The notes below the pieces were generated by a model that did not search any database, was not told the origin of the DNA, and saw only the letters and a program-made list of their open reading frames with translations. The translations under genes and the position numbers were made by a program. Positions 1 through 10,867 of a stretch of DNA of 64,000 bases are shown piece after piece; positions within the stretch are counted from its first letter, which is position 1; the number at the start of each line of letters is the position of its first letter. The DNA lies in NCBI GenBank assembly GCA_028671895.1, contig CM053799.1, positions 52,019,455 to 52,083,454 of the forward strand. Direction: 5' to 3'. The DNA comes from Oenanthe sinensis (lineage: Eukaryota; Streptophyta; Magnoliopsida; Apiales; Apiaceae).

Positions 1-1472
1 GAGAACTACTCCACAAGTGAGCACCGGATGGTGTGTTGAAAGCTGAATAATGAGTGAACACCTCAGCTGTAGGTCGAAAACTGAAGGTGTTTAGGGCTGT
101 ATTGAATATTTCCTCAGATGCTGCAGAACCTCTTCCTCGTTCACCCCTATGCTGCTGCTGCACACTGTGGGTCATCCTACTACCCATTACTCCCTGGCCT
201 AAAAATCTTCCAGAACCTCTTCCTTGTTCACCCCTATGCTGCTGCAGCACACTGTGGGTCATCCTACTTCCAGTCACTCCTTGGCCTAAAAGCATTCTAG
301 ACATAGCTACTCCATCAGCTATTATCCTCTTCAGCTCCTCAACCATCCCTTTAATTTCTACAGAGACTCTAAGAGTATCTCTAGGATGAACCTGAAAGAA
401 TCCAAAACCACATGATCTTCCTCTAAAAAGTGCGACTACACTGAACTGACAGAGTAGAATATTGTTGAAGTAGCTGGAGAACTGGTGCCCTAGAAGAAGC
501 AAGGGAATCCGAAACCTGGCGTAGTTGACTAATTTTCTGATTCCGAGGTCTTCCACATAATGACCTTCAGAGTCATAAACCACATGTCTTTTACAAAGCA
601 CTTGAAGAACTCTAACTAGTACATCCCTGATCCTACTTGAAGCATATGCATCTGTTCTAAAGGTTCCTCCAGTTGGATTGTCTTCCTCAGCAACAAAGCC
701 AAATCCATATGGCCTGTTAGTTTCTTCTTGAAAAAATACTACCAAGTCAATAGCTGGCTTATTGATCAATACGGAGAAGAAACTGCGAAATGTACTTTGC
801 TTCATAATTGATGAGTGATCTAATTCATGTACCCAATCTGCAGTATTTAGATCTGGGTCCTTTAGTTGTCTTGGAACCTAACATAAGATAAAGCCATATG
901 ATTGTCATTTGTTATGTATTATAGCTTTTAGTTGTTGCACCATATAAAGAATAGGGAATTCTATACTACTCAAAAACACCAAAGATAGATTATAGATTGA
1001 TTATCATCAAGTGTACACACAAATAAACAACAAAACAGTCATATACACATACATTTTCTTGAAAACAAGATTCACGCAAATAAACAACAACAGATGAAAA
1101 CAAGAATCTTGAAATCATTTTCGATCAAGAAATGATACATGAAAACATACATACACCAAGAAACAGAGAAAATCATGCATACATTCTTGAAAACAAGACA
1201 CACACATACAGCAAGAAACAGAGAAAAAGACACACGGTTGAAGATTCACATACTTATCACACATAGGGTCTAAGTAATGTTCACAATCATGAATCATGAT
1301 GTACATACAACAAGACGTAGATATATGTAATTAAATTAATGTTGATTTGATAGTTTTTTGATCAAGAAATTAATGATATATACATACATATAGAGTAACA
1401 AGCTAGCTAGAACTCATGCACTAATTTTTGAGATACCTGTTTATTCCATGAGGTACTTGACGACGACGCCAT
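1..1472 (-). CDS. Unrecognised two-exon gene, 5' part, runs off left edge
   Basis: I do not recognise the family. The start codon is at 1472, and exon 1 (1437-1472) gives MASSSSTSWNKQ followed by a GTATCT donor. Exon 2 begins at 877 after TTAG and stays open in phase for 292 codons to the window edge, so at least 304 residues are visible. The early part is a mixed globular-looking sequence (motifs KPAIDLVVFFQEE, YGFGFVAEED, SSRIRDVLVRVLQ, LGIRKLVNYARFR). The later part is Arg/Gly/Gln-rich and holds two 29-residue in-frame repeats (bases 124-210 and 211-297). A CT microsatellite lies just upstream of the ATG, a common 5' UTR feature. The absence of stops over 877 bases in AT-rich DNA, together with matching splice phases, supports a real gene. 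The function is unknown, and the 3' end lies outside the window. Confidence 0.7.
124..297 (-). repeat. 87-bp direct tandem repeat, two copies, in frame
   Basis: Copies 124-210 and 211-297 differ at only a few positions and have a period of 87 bp, which is 29 codons. Both are read in the frame of the gene that covers them, so the protein carries the segment around GSRMTHSV and QQHRGE twice. Confidence 0.85.
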
Positions 1473-1491
1473 CTCTTCCTTCTCACTCAGC

Positions 1492-1493
1492 AG

Positions 1494-1527
<34 letters not shown>

Positions 1528-1533
1528 TCGATC
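1492..1533. repeat. CT/GA microsatellite
   Basis: An almost pure (CT)n run with one G interruption lies 20-60 bp upstream of the start codon of the minus-strand gene, within its probable 5' UTR or core promoter. Confidence 0.9.
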
Positions 1534-2440
1534 CTATCTTCAGATTCTACTTCTCTCTGTCTAAATTCTATCTTCTCTGTATTTATGAGTGTGTTTTGGA
1601 GGGAAATATAAGTTGGTTAGTTTTTGAATGTCACGTGCCGTAACACATAGTAGCCAATTTAATTAATACTACTAACAAATTATTAATATAGGAAAAAATT
1701 ATAGATTGATAAAACTTAAAGATACTTATTAGTGTATTGTCAATCATTTAATTTGGTTTAATAACTGTTAATTATGTTTTTTTATAAGAACTGTTAATTA
1801 TGTTATGTATGTTCTTGGAATGTAACCACATTATTATAACAAAAGTTCTTAATTTTAAGATTTAATTGAGTCTAGTAAGGTCCTCATTTATTTATTTTAT
1901 TTATTTTATAAAGCGAGTAGAAATGCATAGAAAGTTTGGACTTGAAAATCTGGTCTGACTCATTTTGAAATAAGTTCGAAAAAATCCTTTAGAAAACTTG
2001 GTCCGGTCCGGGATTAGAGCCTTTAAATTTTGTGTTATATTTTTATTGCTATTATAAATTACAATTTAGTTATTGTATTTTGAATTAACTTTTTGCTAAT
2101 CTATCTAATTGTTTTATCAGAAAGCTTGTTTTCTTATGTGATCACACATTCCATTTTTCCAATTTGTATGTCATTATAGCTAGGTAGTTAAGATAATTAT
2201 GGAAGGTAGACACTGTAAAATTCAAATGCATTTCTTAGTTAAGAGGATTAATATTTAGCAGATACAAATGCTATTCTACAAGTGTTTTTGCACTCAACTT
2301 TTGTTTTACATGTTTTTAAAGTTTACTTATCTATTAACAATGAAATTATTTTAAATTTTATGAACAATTTATTGTCTTTCATTTTCTAAGTTCTAATTTC
2401 TTATTCAAGATACATACTGTGTAGGAGACCAATTGTTGAG
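1534..2440. other. AT-rich intergenic DNA, no gene seen
   Basis: Upstream flank of the minus-strand gene that starts at 1472. No long open frame and no recognisable element was found. Confidence 0.6.
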
Positions 2441-2449
2441 TCTCGATCG

Positions 2450-2660
2450 AGGGCCTTGAATGAAACATCGTAGATAATTCTCTAAAGTCTTATTACCACT
2501 TCCGTTTGTCCATCTGACTGTGGGTGGTATGCAGTTCTTCGATGGAGTTTGGTGCCCTGAATAGTGAATAATTCTTTCCAGAAATTTCTGAGAAAAACTC
2601 GATCACGGTCCGATACAATAGTTGAAGGAAACCCATGGTGCTAATGAGGAAAGAAATAAA
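2450..2660 (-). pseudogene. Ty3/gypsy integrase core fragment
   Basis: Reading the minus strand from about 2640 down gives GFPSTIVSDRDRVFLRNFW, then RTAYHPQSDGQTEV. This is the second Asp block and the Glu block (HPQ-DGQTE) of a Ty3/gypsy retrotransposon integrase, normally part of pol. About 60-70 residues remain. The open frame annotators would pick here (2493-2696) is out of frame with this homology. It is a decayed scrap with no flanking LTR that I can pair with it. Confidence 0.85.
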
Positions 2661-2949
2661 AAAGATTTCGGTGATATTCAACTTGAGTTTCTTCACACAG
2701 CCCTAACATCAATTCATGGGGGCTTCTCAACTCTCAAGGATCAACAACAAATGCAAACAACAATCAGAAATAAGCTAGTTCAAATCTTAGAAGTTTAGCT
2801 CATGAAACAAAATAGAATAGTGCACACACTACTAATCAAATTATTAGAAATTCTGATGAAAGAGTAAGAGAAACTGAAAATGAATGCTTATATGCTTGCT
2901 TTCTGTCTTAAAATGTACCTAAGAAAGTTGAAGAAGTATTGTTGGATCC

Positions 2950-4386
2950 AGACTGAATTGTTGCTATGCAAGAGGAGCTAAATCAGTTTGAAAGAACCAA
3001 TGTTTGGGAAATAAGATGGATGAAAATGGAATTGTAATAAGGAACAAGGTAAGACTAGTTGCAAAAGATTATTCTCAAGAAGAAGGCATTGATTATGATG
3101 AAACATTTGCACCTGTTGCAAGGCTTGAAGCAATAAGAATCTTTCTAGTCTTTGCAGCCTACTCAAGTTTCAAGATTTATTAAATGGATGTCAAGAGTGC
3201 ATTTCTCAATGGTGAACTAGAAGAAGAGGTGTATGTGCAACAACCACCTGGCTTTGAAGATCAAAAATTTCCTGACTTTATGTATAGACTTCCAAAAGCT
3301 CTTTATGGACTCAAACAAGCTCCAAGGGCATGGTATGACACATTGTCTAAATTCTTGTTGGAAAGACAGTTTACAAGAGGAACTATTGACAAGACACTGT
3401 TCTACAAGAAACATGGTGATGACATTATCCTAGTTCAAATCTATGTGGATGATGTCATATTTGGTTCTACTAATGAAAATCTGTGTGTCAAAGATTTTCT
3501 AAACTCATGCAAAGTGAATATGAAATGAGCTTGATTGGAGAGCTAAATTACTTCTTAGGTCTATAAATTAGTCAAAGAATAGATGGCATCTTCATAAGTC
3601 AAACTAAGTACATCAATGATCTTCTCAAGAGGTTTGACATGCAAGATTTTTTACCTGCTAAAATACCTATTCCCACAGCTGTGAAACTTGATGAAGATAA
3701 GAAGGAAAAAGTGTGGACATGAAAACCTACAGGGGAATGATTGGATCTCTACTCTACCTCACTGCTACTAGACCAAACATCATGTTTGCAACATGTCTAT
3801 GTGCTAAGTTCCAAACTAATCCAAAGAAATCTCACCTAGCTCATTGTTGTAAAAAGGATTCTCAGATATCTAAAGAGAACAAGTCATATGGGATTATGGT
3901 ATCCTAAAGACACAAGATTCAATTTGGTTGGATACTCGGATGTTGATTTTGTTGGTTATAGAGTTGATAGAAAAAGTACTTCGGGAAGCTGTCAATTTCT
4001 TAGTCAAAGGCTGGTTTCATGGCATAGCAAGAAATAACAATCTGTCTCAACTTCCACAACTGAGGCTGAATACATTGTTTTTGGAAGCTGATGTGCTTTG
4101 GATAAGGAATAAATTGAGAGACTATGGACTAGTCTTAGAGAGAATTCCTATAATGTGTGACAATACTAATGTTATTTCTATTGTTGCTAATCCATTTAAC
4201 CATTCAAAGACAAAGGATATTGACAACATGTACCATTTCATAAAGGAATATGCAGAAAATACAGTAATTGAATTATTCTATGTTTCTACACAAAAATAGT
4301 CGGCTGATTTTTTTACTAAACCATTAGATGAAGCCACCTTTATCAGGTTGGTTAGTGAAATTGGAATGTTAAACTCTTCAAAGTAA
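2950..4386 (+). pseudogene. Ty1/copia reverse transcriptase-RNase H, decayed
   Basis: Retrotransposon pol that would copy element RNA into DNA. It begins near 2965 with MQEELNQFERTNVWE, then VRLVAKDYSQEEG and the copia hallmark MDVKSAFLNGE at 3184, followed by ALYGLKQAPRAWYD and the catalytic IYVDDVIFGS around 3440-3470. RNase H remnants follow (SLLYLTATRPNI, then TKDIDNMYHFIKE near 4210). The end (about 4300-4386) matches the usual FTKPL and GMLN tail of the family. Stops and frame changes (for example the stop at 3181 and frame shifts after 3528 and 3907) make it non-functional. Gag and integrase are missing upstream. Confidence 0.9.
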
Positions 4387-4661
4387 TGGTTAAGTTGATT
4401 TATCTGTCAGACTGTTGCAACAATTATTTCACAAACATGAATTATCAATTATTTATCTAAGTGAAATAAACTGAATATATATTTATAAATATTCCAGTCA
4501 TATTGTTGCACATTGTTTCTGAAAAACAAAATTATTCAACTTGTTTTTTTCTAAGTGCAGCCTGAAAAAGAATCTCATACTTGTGAATCTTTAAATAACA
4601 AGTATGAAATTCTTGATACAGGAATATTGAAGCAAAAGCATAGAGTAAACTCTATGTAAAT

Positions 4662-4852
4662 AGATTTCTCGATAAAGCTATTTCTGGAGTTCACGACATA
4701 GTTATATTAGCACTTCACGACAGGTGGAGTATGCAACATAACTATTTTGAGAATTTACGACACAGTTCTCGATCTATTTTGACGAGAGTTTTCGACAAAG
4801 TGTACGTCATTTCTCGACTAAACAATTGTCCTTTTTGAGTTCACGACACATT
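4662..4852 (+). repeat. Irregular array of TTCACGACA / TTCTCGA motifs
   Basis: Between the copia pol end and the next ORF, a short motif recurs about eight to ten times with variations: TTCTCGAT, TTCACGACAT, TTCACGACAG, TTTACGACAC, TTCTCGAT, TTTCGACAA, TTCTCGACT, TTCACGACAC. Spacing is irregular (roughly 12-30 bp). It is transcribed in the sense of the element. The role is unknown. Confidence 0.65.
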
Positions 4853-5034
4853 ACAAATCAATTGAAATTCTATCTATCTTGAAGTCTAAACATAAAAATA
4901 GCAAATTACATCTAACAGTTCATTTCTACGCTATATCGCAAACTCAAAGCCCAAACTTCCAAAAGCTAAAGAACTCCCTCTCTTTTATAAACTCTTTCGT
5001 TTCTTCTTTTCTCTCTTTTTCTACACATTACTCA

Positions 5035-6684
5035 ATGGCATCATCAAGTTCTACTCCTACAACCGTAACTTATGTGATCCCAGACACCAACTTTCTTGCA
5101 ATAGCAAAAGATGCTGAAGCAAAACCAAGGTACAAGTTCTTCACTAGGTTTCTCATTGAATCCTACTTGAAGGATGCTCTGTTTGTTCGACCAACAATGT
5201 ACTTGGTTATCCTGGAAGAATTCTGGGGTTCTACTAACTGGGTTGAGAATGCTCTTGGGGATAGAAGCACAAAGATTGTGGTTACCTGCAAAATCAAAGG
5301 GGTGGAAATTAGCTTTAAAAAAGATGACCTCAATGCAAGTTTATCTCCACCAACTGCAAACTTTGATGAAGAACATACTGACCAACAACTAATTGGTTTC
5401 ATTGAATTCACACGGTATACAAGTGACATAAGTGTGGGAAGGCTTAACAAGAAGTATGTAAGGAGAGAGTGGTGGTTTGTATTTGACACTCTGATTAGAT
5501 TCTTTACTTGCAGAAGACGGGATGTGACCAAATCAGTTCCATTGCCTTGAAACTGACCTACTTTCTAGCCTACAATCAAAGGTTGAATGTGGGAAAACTA
5601 ATTCTTGGAGAGCTCACCACAAGGATTCCCAAGAGATGTAATGAAATATTCTTCCCAAGATTTATTCAATCTATTTTAAATTTTAAGAACCCTAATTTGA
5701 TTGAATTACCTGGGATGAATTAAAAAAGAATTGATTATAGTAAATCTCTATGCGAACCATTTTTGGAACATTGGATTCTAGGAACCAAATGAATGTGCCT
5801 CTGAAAATCACTCCTCATATGAGAAGTGTGTTTGCAAGTTATCCACTTGTTTAGCCTATATATCGTTTGCTTTTTTCCGGTAGAGGTCCCAATGATGCAG
5901 AAGCACCTCACTCAGGGACTCTTAACCCAACAAAAACCCTTTCTTCAAAACCATTAGATGATAGTTAGCCAACCTTCACAGCCTCTCAACAGACTGTGGT
6001 TGAAAAGAAGAGAACGAAGAAGCCCTCTAATAAGAAAGTGTCAAGTAGTCTAGGCACTGTTGTAGAAAGTGAAGAAATTGAGTTCACATGTGATTGCCTT
6101 AACTAGGAAAAAGAAAACCAAATGAGCCATAACTAGCCACTCTGCACCCTCCCAACATGATGCAGAGGTAACACATGGACTAAACTTATTGCTAGGTGCA
6201 CTTTCTCAACAGAATGCATCTATTGAAAACAGGAACCAACCCACTCCACCTTGTACAGAGTCTGCACCATCACAAGAACCCACTCCTGTTAATGATAGAA
6301 GTTTAGTTGAAAATGAAGCACATTTGAGTGAAGAGCCAAAGAAAAATTCATTGAAACTCCCTCTATTTCTTAGGGAGAGTTACCAACACTCAATTCTAAT
6401 CAATCTAATTCTTGCATTCATCAACTTTCATCTCAACCAAATGTGCAGTCAACTGCCCAGGAGTCTCTTGATAACCATGAATCTATTCCTCTTGGTGAGC
6501 CAAACTCAAGTGACTTGGTGCATGACACCTTGATTACCACCTTGGACATGGCTCTCATGGCTCATGGCTCTCGTTTAGGGATGACTCAAGTCAGAAAAAT
6601 ACAGCCTTTCGCTGATTATGCAGGTCCATATTTGAGTTACCGGGGCAGTGTATTATACATGGACACCGACATCATGATCTGGTA
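5035..6684 (+). pseudogene. Extra ORF downstream of copia pol, broken
   Basis: An ORF lies about 650 bp behind the copia pol end on the same strand. The best start is the ATG at 5035 (MASSSSTPTTVTYVIPDTN), preferred over the earlier upstream ATG because a pyrimidine-rich leader precedes it. The first 170 residues run to 5550. The frame then shifts, and the same protein appears to go on as KLTYFLAYNQRLNVGK (about 5545-5720) and as a Pro/Ser/Glu-rich tail (6189-6533). Some copia lineages carry an additional or envelope-like ORF in this position. I see no clear membrane anchor and cannot assign a function. It is at least doubly frameshifted. Confidence 0.6.
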
Positions 6685-6899
6685 GAATGCCACTAGAGAA
6701 GTGTGTTGAGTTTGTGTCACAGACTAAAGTTATTTCAGGGTCTTTGCTCTGCGGGGTCGTCATAGTTAGATGCTGGAGCAGTATGACTTCAGTGTTATTC
6801 TTTTGGGTTAGGTCTCGCTCTTTGTAATGGTCGCGTCTCGTTCTCGGTTTGCAGTTAAGAGGTAGATTATTTCTTTGACTTTTCTTGACTTAGGAAAGT

Positions 6900-7440
6900 C
6901 CCACGTTGAGCAGTTGCTAATCGTTCTCGGTTGTATCACCATGCATGGTGTGAATACCATTTGTGGTGATTGTTATAGCTAGCGGTCGACCTCGGACACT
7001 GATTAAAAGTTAACTAAGTTGTGGCCCAGTTAAATACTAATCAGTGTGGAGGTAACTACTCCCCGGGCAGCCTTCTTTTTCTGAGTCGGGCCGGGGTTAA
7101 ATTTGAGGAATGTCTGGACTGTGTGTGGGTGTACATGAAACGGAATGTCCAGTGGAGATTGGATCTCCGGGAACACCTATGACGTGAGAGTAAGTTTATG
7201 GTGATATTCTATAGAGGAAAAGTTAGAGAGAAGGGAGAGTTATATGTGTTTCAGTGTGTGTATTTTTCTGAATCTTTTTATCAGTGGAGATGTATCGGTA
7301 TTTATAGAAAAAGGGGCATATGAGTTGCACGTGCGCGTGAGGGACAGTTCATATGGGACTTGGAGCCATTGGTGTTAGTCGTCAGCAGCATCGGGTGTCA
7401 GGGGGTCTCACCCTACCGACTTGTGTCAGGCATACATGTT
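6900..7440 (-). mobile_element. Probable gypsy-type LTR or LTR fragment
   Basis: This block is clearly richer in GC than its surroundings. Read on the minus strand it has a TATA box (TCTATAAATACC, 7290-7301), then a pyrimidine-rich stretch with ACTCTCCCTTCTCTC about 60 bp downstream, then a GGAGATC / GGACATTCCG-type segment, as in U3-R-U5 of plant Ty3/gypsy LTRs. I cannot fix both ends or find a second LTR. It could belong to the same ancient insertion as the gypsy integrase scrap at 2450-2660, which has the right order and strand, but that is inference. Confidence 0.45.
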
Positions 7441-7549
7441 TTTTTTCTTTTGTTATCGAGTCAGAGGCGGCCCAACCGGCTACGGAAGGCCGTCTCTGTT
7501 TCGAGAGCGACCAAGATCACCTCTAAAAATTGGTATTGGACTTTTATTA

Positions 7550-7802
7550 CTCCCTCCGTCCCGGCCAATTGTTATCACTTTTTTTGTCACTTTCTGGCAC
7601 GCATTTTAAGGTGGATTTTAAGGATAGTTCCATAACTTATTTTTAAAATTTTCTTTTTTAGTATAAAAATAGGATTGTTCTATTTTTATACAAAAAAGGA
7701 AAATTTCAAAAATAAGTTATGAAACTATCCTTAAAATTCACCTTAAAATGCGTGCCAGACACTCCATTTTGAAATGATAACAAATGAAAAGGACGGAGGG
7801 AG
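7550..7802. mobile_element. Stowaway MITE (253 bp)
   Basis: The ends are CTCCCTCCGTCC and GGACGGAGGGAG, flanked by TA on both sides (7548-7549 and 7803-7804), the classic Stowaway (Tc1/mariner-derived) signature. The arms pair over roughly 120 bp each, so the whole element forms a long hairpin. It is non-autonomous, with no transposase. Confidence 0.95.
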
Positions 7803-7804
7803 TA

Positions 7805-8640
7805 TGTTTTAAGACTATTTTTCGTACTTGAGATTGACCTTTTGGGCCAAGCATATCACGTATTTAAAGATACTTATTTTTCATATTTTAAATCAGTTTA
7901 TTCAGTTTAATAACTATTAATTATTTTATGTATGTTATTGGAATGTAACCAGATAATCATGTCTCAAGTTTTTAATTTTAACATTTAATTGAGTCAATCT
8001 AGGCCTTATTTATCTTTTTATTTTATAGAGTGGAGATACATAACAAATTTTAAAATATAATTGTAATTTTAATAATAAAATTTGAAAAAAAAAACTTTTC
8101 TTATTATGATTGTCTGTTCTTATTCAAATTTTCATTTTTTTTTGGAGTATATAGTTAATTAATAAATTATTTTATCATTTCATTATAAAGTAAAATTTTC
8201 CTGAATTATCAATTATTTATAATAACATGAATTTTAATTTAATACATCAACACCGAACATGTAGATAATAATATAAAAATTTTCAATATTATTTTAAATT
8301 AAGTTATGATAAGTATACATTTAATATGTTTAGCAATTATTTAATTTATAATTCATAAATATATATATATATATATCGTTCGAGTTAGAGATAAATTAGT
8401 TTAAAATCAAACTAAAATAAATTTACGGTTTTCTAAAATAGTCGAACAGGAATAGTGAACCTCAATTTGATTTTGATTTAAATTAAATTAAAATCAGATT
8501 TATTTTTACGAATCATACGGTTTAAGGACCAAGATCACCGAAGTCCCAACACTTATTCGACATAACGACTTAAAACTACAAACTCATATTCAATCACTCA
8601 TCCACTTTATATATAAACATACACATATACTTATATAGAC
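7805..8640. other. AT-rich spacer, no gene seen
   Basis: Very AT-rich, with a short (TA)n run at about 8357-8378. No coding signal. Confidence 0.6.
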
Positions 8641-8840
8641 ACATCTCTCTCATACTCTCTCTCTCGCTCTCATACTCGCTCCCTCTCTCTCACATAATAT
8701 CACGCTCTCATACTCTCTCCCTCTCTCTCATACTATCTCTCTCACACTTATAATCTCTCTCTCTCCCTCTCATATTCTCTCACTCTCATACTCTCTCTTG
8801 CTCTCATACTCTGTCCCTCTCTCTCATACTATCTCTCATA
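8641..8840. repeat. CT-rich minisatellite (CTCTCATACTCT-type)
   Basis: About 200 bp of imperfect repeats built from CTCTCT and CTCATACT blocks. It lies directly upstream of the RRM-like coding remnant that starts at 8887, so it may be the old 5' UTR or promoter of that gene. Confidence 0.85.
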
Positions 8841-8886
8841 TATACATACACCGGTAAGTGCAATAACACAACATCGGCAATAAAAA

Positions 8887-9085
8887 ATGTCAGATAATAA
8901 TCGAGTATTCGTTGAGACTCACCGGCTTAAGTAAATAAGGCGTTAGTGATTATTTCTCCATGTTCGATACTAATCATCAATTGTTCTTCAATGGCGAGAG
9001 GGGTTTTGCTTATCTTACCTTCTCTAACGTATCGGTTGTCTTGAAGGTTCTTGGACAAGAGCATTTCATTGAAAATAGAAAGGTG
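8887..9085 (+). pseudogene. RRM RNA-binding domain remnant
   Basis: The ATG at 8887 opens MSDNNRVFVE (RNP2-like), but the frame stops within 15 codons. In the neighbouring frame from about 8943 follow DYFSMFD, then GERGFAYLTFSN (RNP1-like, compare the usual RGFGFVTF) and GQEHFIENRK. This order and spacing is that of one RRM, closest in my memory to plant hnRNP-like proteins of the EHFLGNR type. A frameshift between the halves and the lack of any further exon mark it as a fossil or a gene fragment. Confidence 0.6.
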
Positions 9086-9109
9086 GCTTTCTTTTTTAAA
9101 TTTTCTTGA

Positions 9110-10860
9110 TTTTTAGTAGTTTCATGATTTTACCCTTACTAACCCGGTATTTACATTGCTTTCTTAGTTGTTCTTGACTTACATTGCTTTCTTGGTTCTT
9201 CTTGACTTCTTGTAATATGTTTTCTTGGTATATATGCTATTTATGTTTTCTTGTATTCTATTTGTTATCTTCTTTTTTTTTCCTAAGTTATTTTTCGTTT
9301 ATGTATTAATGTTGTCTTCATCATGTTTTTTTATTCAGTAATTTAAAATCATGTATATATAAATTTTATTGTTCTTGTTTATAGATCATGCACGTATTCA
9401 ATTTTTTTTTTTGTGTCTTGATTAATGTGTAATATTTTTGTACTAAATCTTGATCATATGATTCTTTATTCTTTATTTTATATTTGTTGTCCTCTATATA
9501 TTTCTAGGCTTAATGACCTTTTGGCCTTTGAAATATATGTCAGTGTACCCATCGAGACCTGAAATTTTAACTTGTTTAATTTAGCCCTAAAAATACGGGT
9601 TAAATAACTTTTAGCCCTTGTACCGGTATTTATGTCTAAAATGGTATAAAACTTATCTGATTGATTATGAAGCTTTTCACATACAAACCAATGTAAAAAT
9701 AATACTTGATCGGATATATTATGTGAGTTGATGAAAAACTTCACCAATTGCTTTTGGTTGGGGAGGATCATAGATGGAAAAAGGAGAAGTGCAATGTGAG
9801 GAGTGTTTGTTCACTAGATTATTTGAAAGTGTTAAGACACATAAATAATAAGGTTTATTATTTTATAAAATTCTACTAACAATGAAATTGGGAGAGAAGT
9901 GTACTCCCACTCAACCACATAATTATATCTATAATAGTAATCAGTACATCAAGTTATAGTTCACCAAAAACTTTATACTTTAACACAACTCTCGTTAAAG
10001 AAAAGATACTAGAGGTGGAAGATAGGTAATCTCAATATAATTGGCAAAACATGACAAATTCATTTGCACTTGATTGCTCGAAGTTAACCAAAGCACCAAA
10101 TTTGGTCTTTTTGCATGCCCCTTCCAACGTGCCATAACTATGCATACGAAGAGAACCTATATTTTGCTTGAATAGTTTTTAAAATCTTTTATCAATAAAT
10201 TTACATTCAACAAGAAAAGACGGTAAGTGCAATATTAGAGATGCCTTTTCACATGATACTTTTGTTTACTAAGTTGATTAACACTCCTCTAAAACTGTTG
10301 AGACATAAAAGTATTGCCTCCACGTGTGGTATGTTGCATTATTTTTTGTTGAAGTGAAATATAGGTCGGAGACTCGATGCTAATATATCATTTTAATTTT
10401 AATTTTTTTCTTAATTTGTATTTATTTTTTCTCACAATAATATTTAAAGTCTTATCTAATATTAAGTAAAAAATTATTATTATATTATTACACAATTATT
10501 GATTATTTTATATATTTATTTCAATATGCATACATCTTAATGATAAATATTATAATATTATTGTTAAATAATACTATGTCCTTAATGGGCTCACTAGTGT
10601 GTAACCTTCTTCTACTAATTGCTTCTGGCTACGCTGGGAGTGATGTACATTCTTTATTTCACAACTTAATTCACATTGACCCATTTAACAATGCATAGAA
10701 CTTGCTCTTCTTACATTAATTCACAACTTCGAGCTTTCTGCCTCCAAGATCTCCCTTCAGGAGTCACGAAGTGACTCCTAGACAGCCTCAACTTCGAGCC
10801 TTCTGCTAGTATAGGATTGTGCAAGCCTCTAAGTTTTCCTTCTTCATGATTCCTAGTAAG
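9110..10860. other. AT-rich spacer with dispersed repeat sequence
   Basis: No gene found. The 97-codon minus-strand frame at 9478-9771 has no recognisable domain and lies in sequence that looks like a dispersed repeat (GGCTTAATGACCTTTTGGCC-like text near 9510). Confidence 0.5.
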
Positions 10861-10867
10861 CCTATAT

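Noticed and set aside
54..389. Plus-strand 111-codon ORF with Cys/Leu/Pro repeats
   Set aside because: Antisense shadow of the minus-strand coding exon; the repeat is explained by the 87-bp duplication.
2493..2696. 67-codon minus-strand ORF as a gene
   Set aside because: It is an out-of-frame shadow of the gypsy integrase fragment.
8641..8840. CRISPR-like or satellite array
   Set aside because: Repeats are irregular CT-rich microsatellite variants with no constant repeat and unique spacers.
9478..9771. 97-codon minus-strand ORF
   Set aside because: No domain or coding signature; lies in dispersed-repeat-like sequence and looks like chance.
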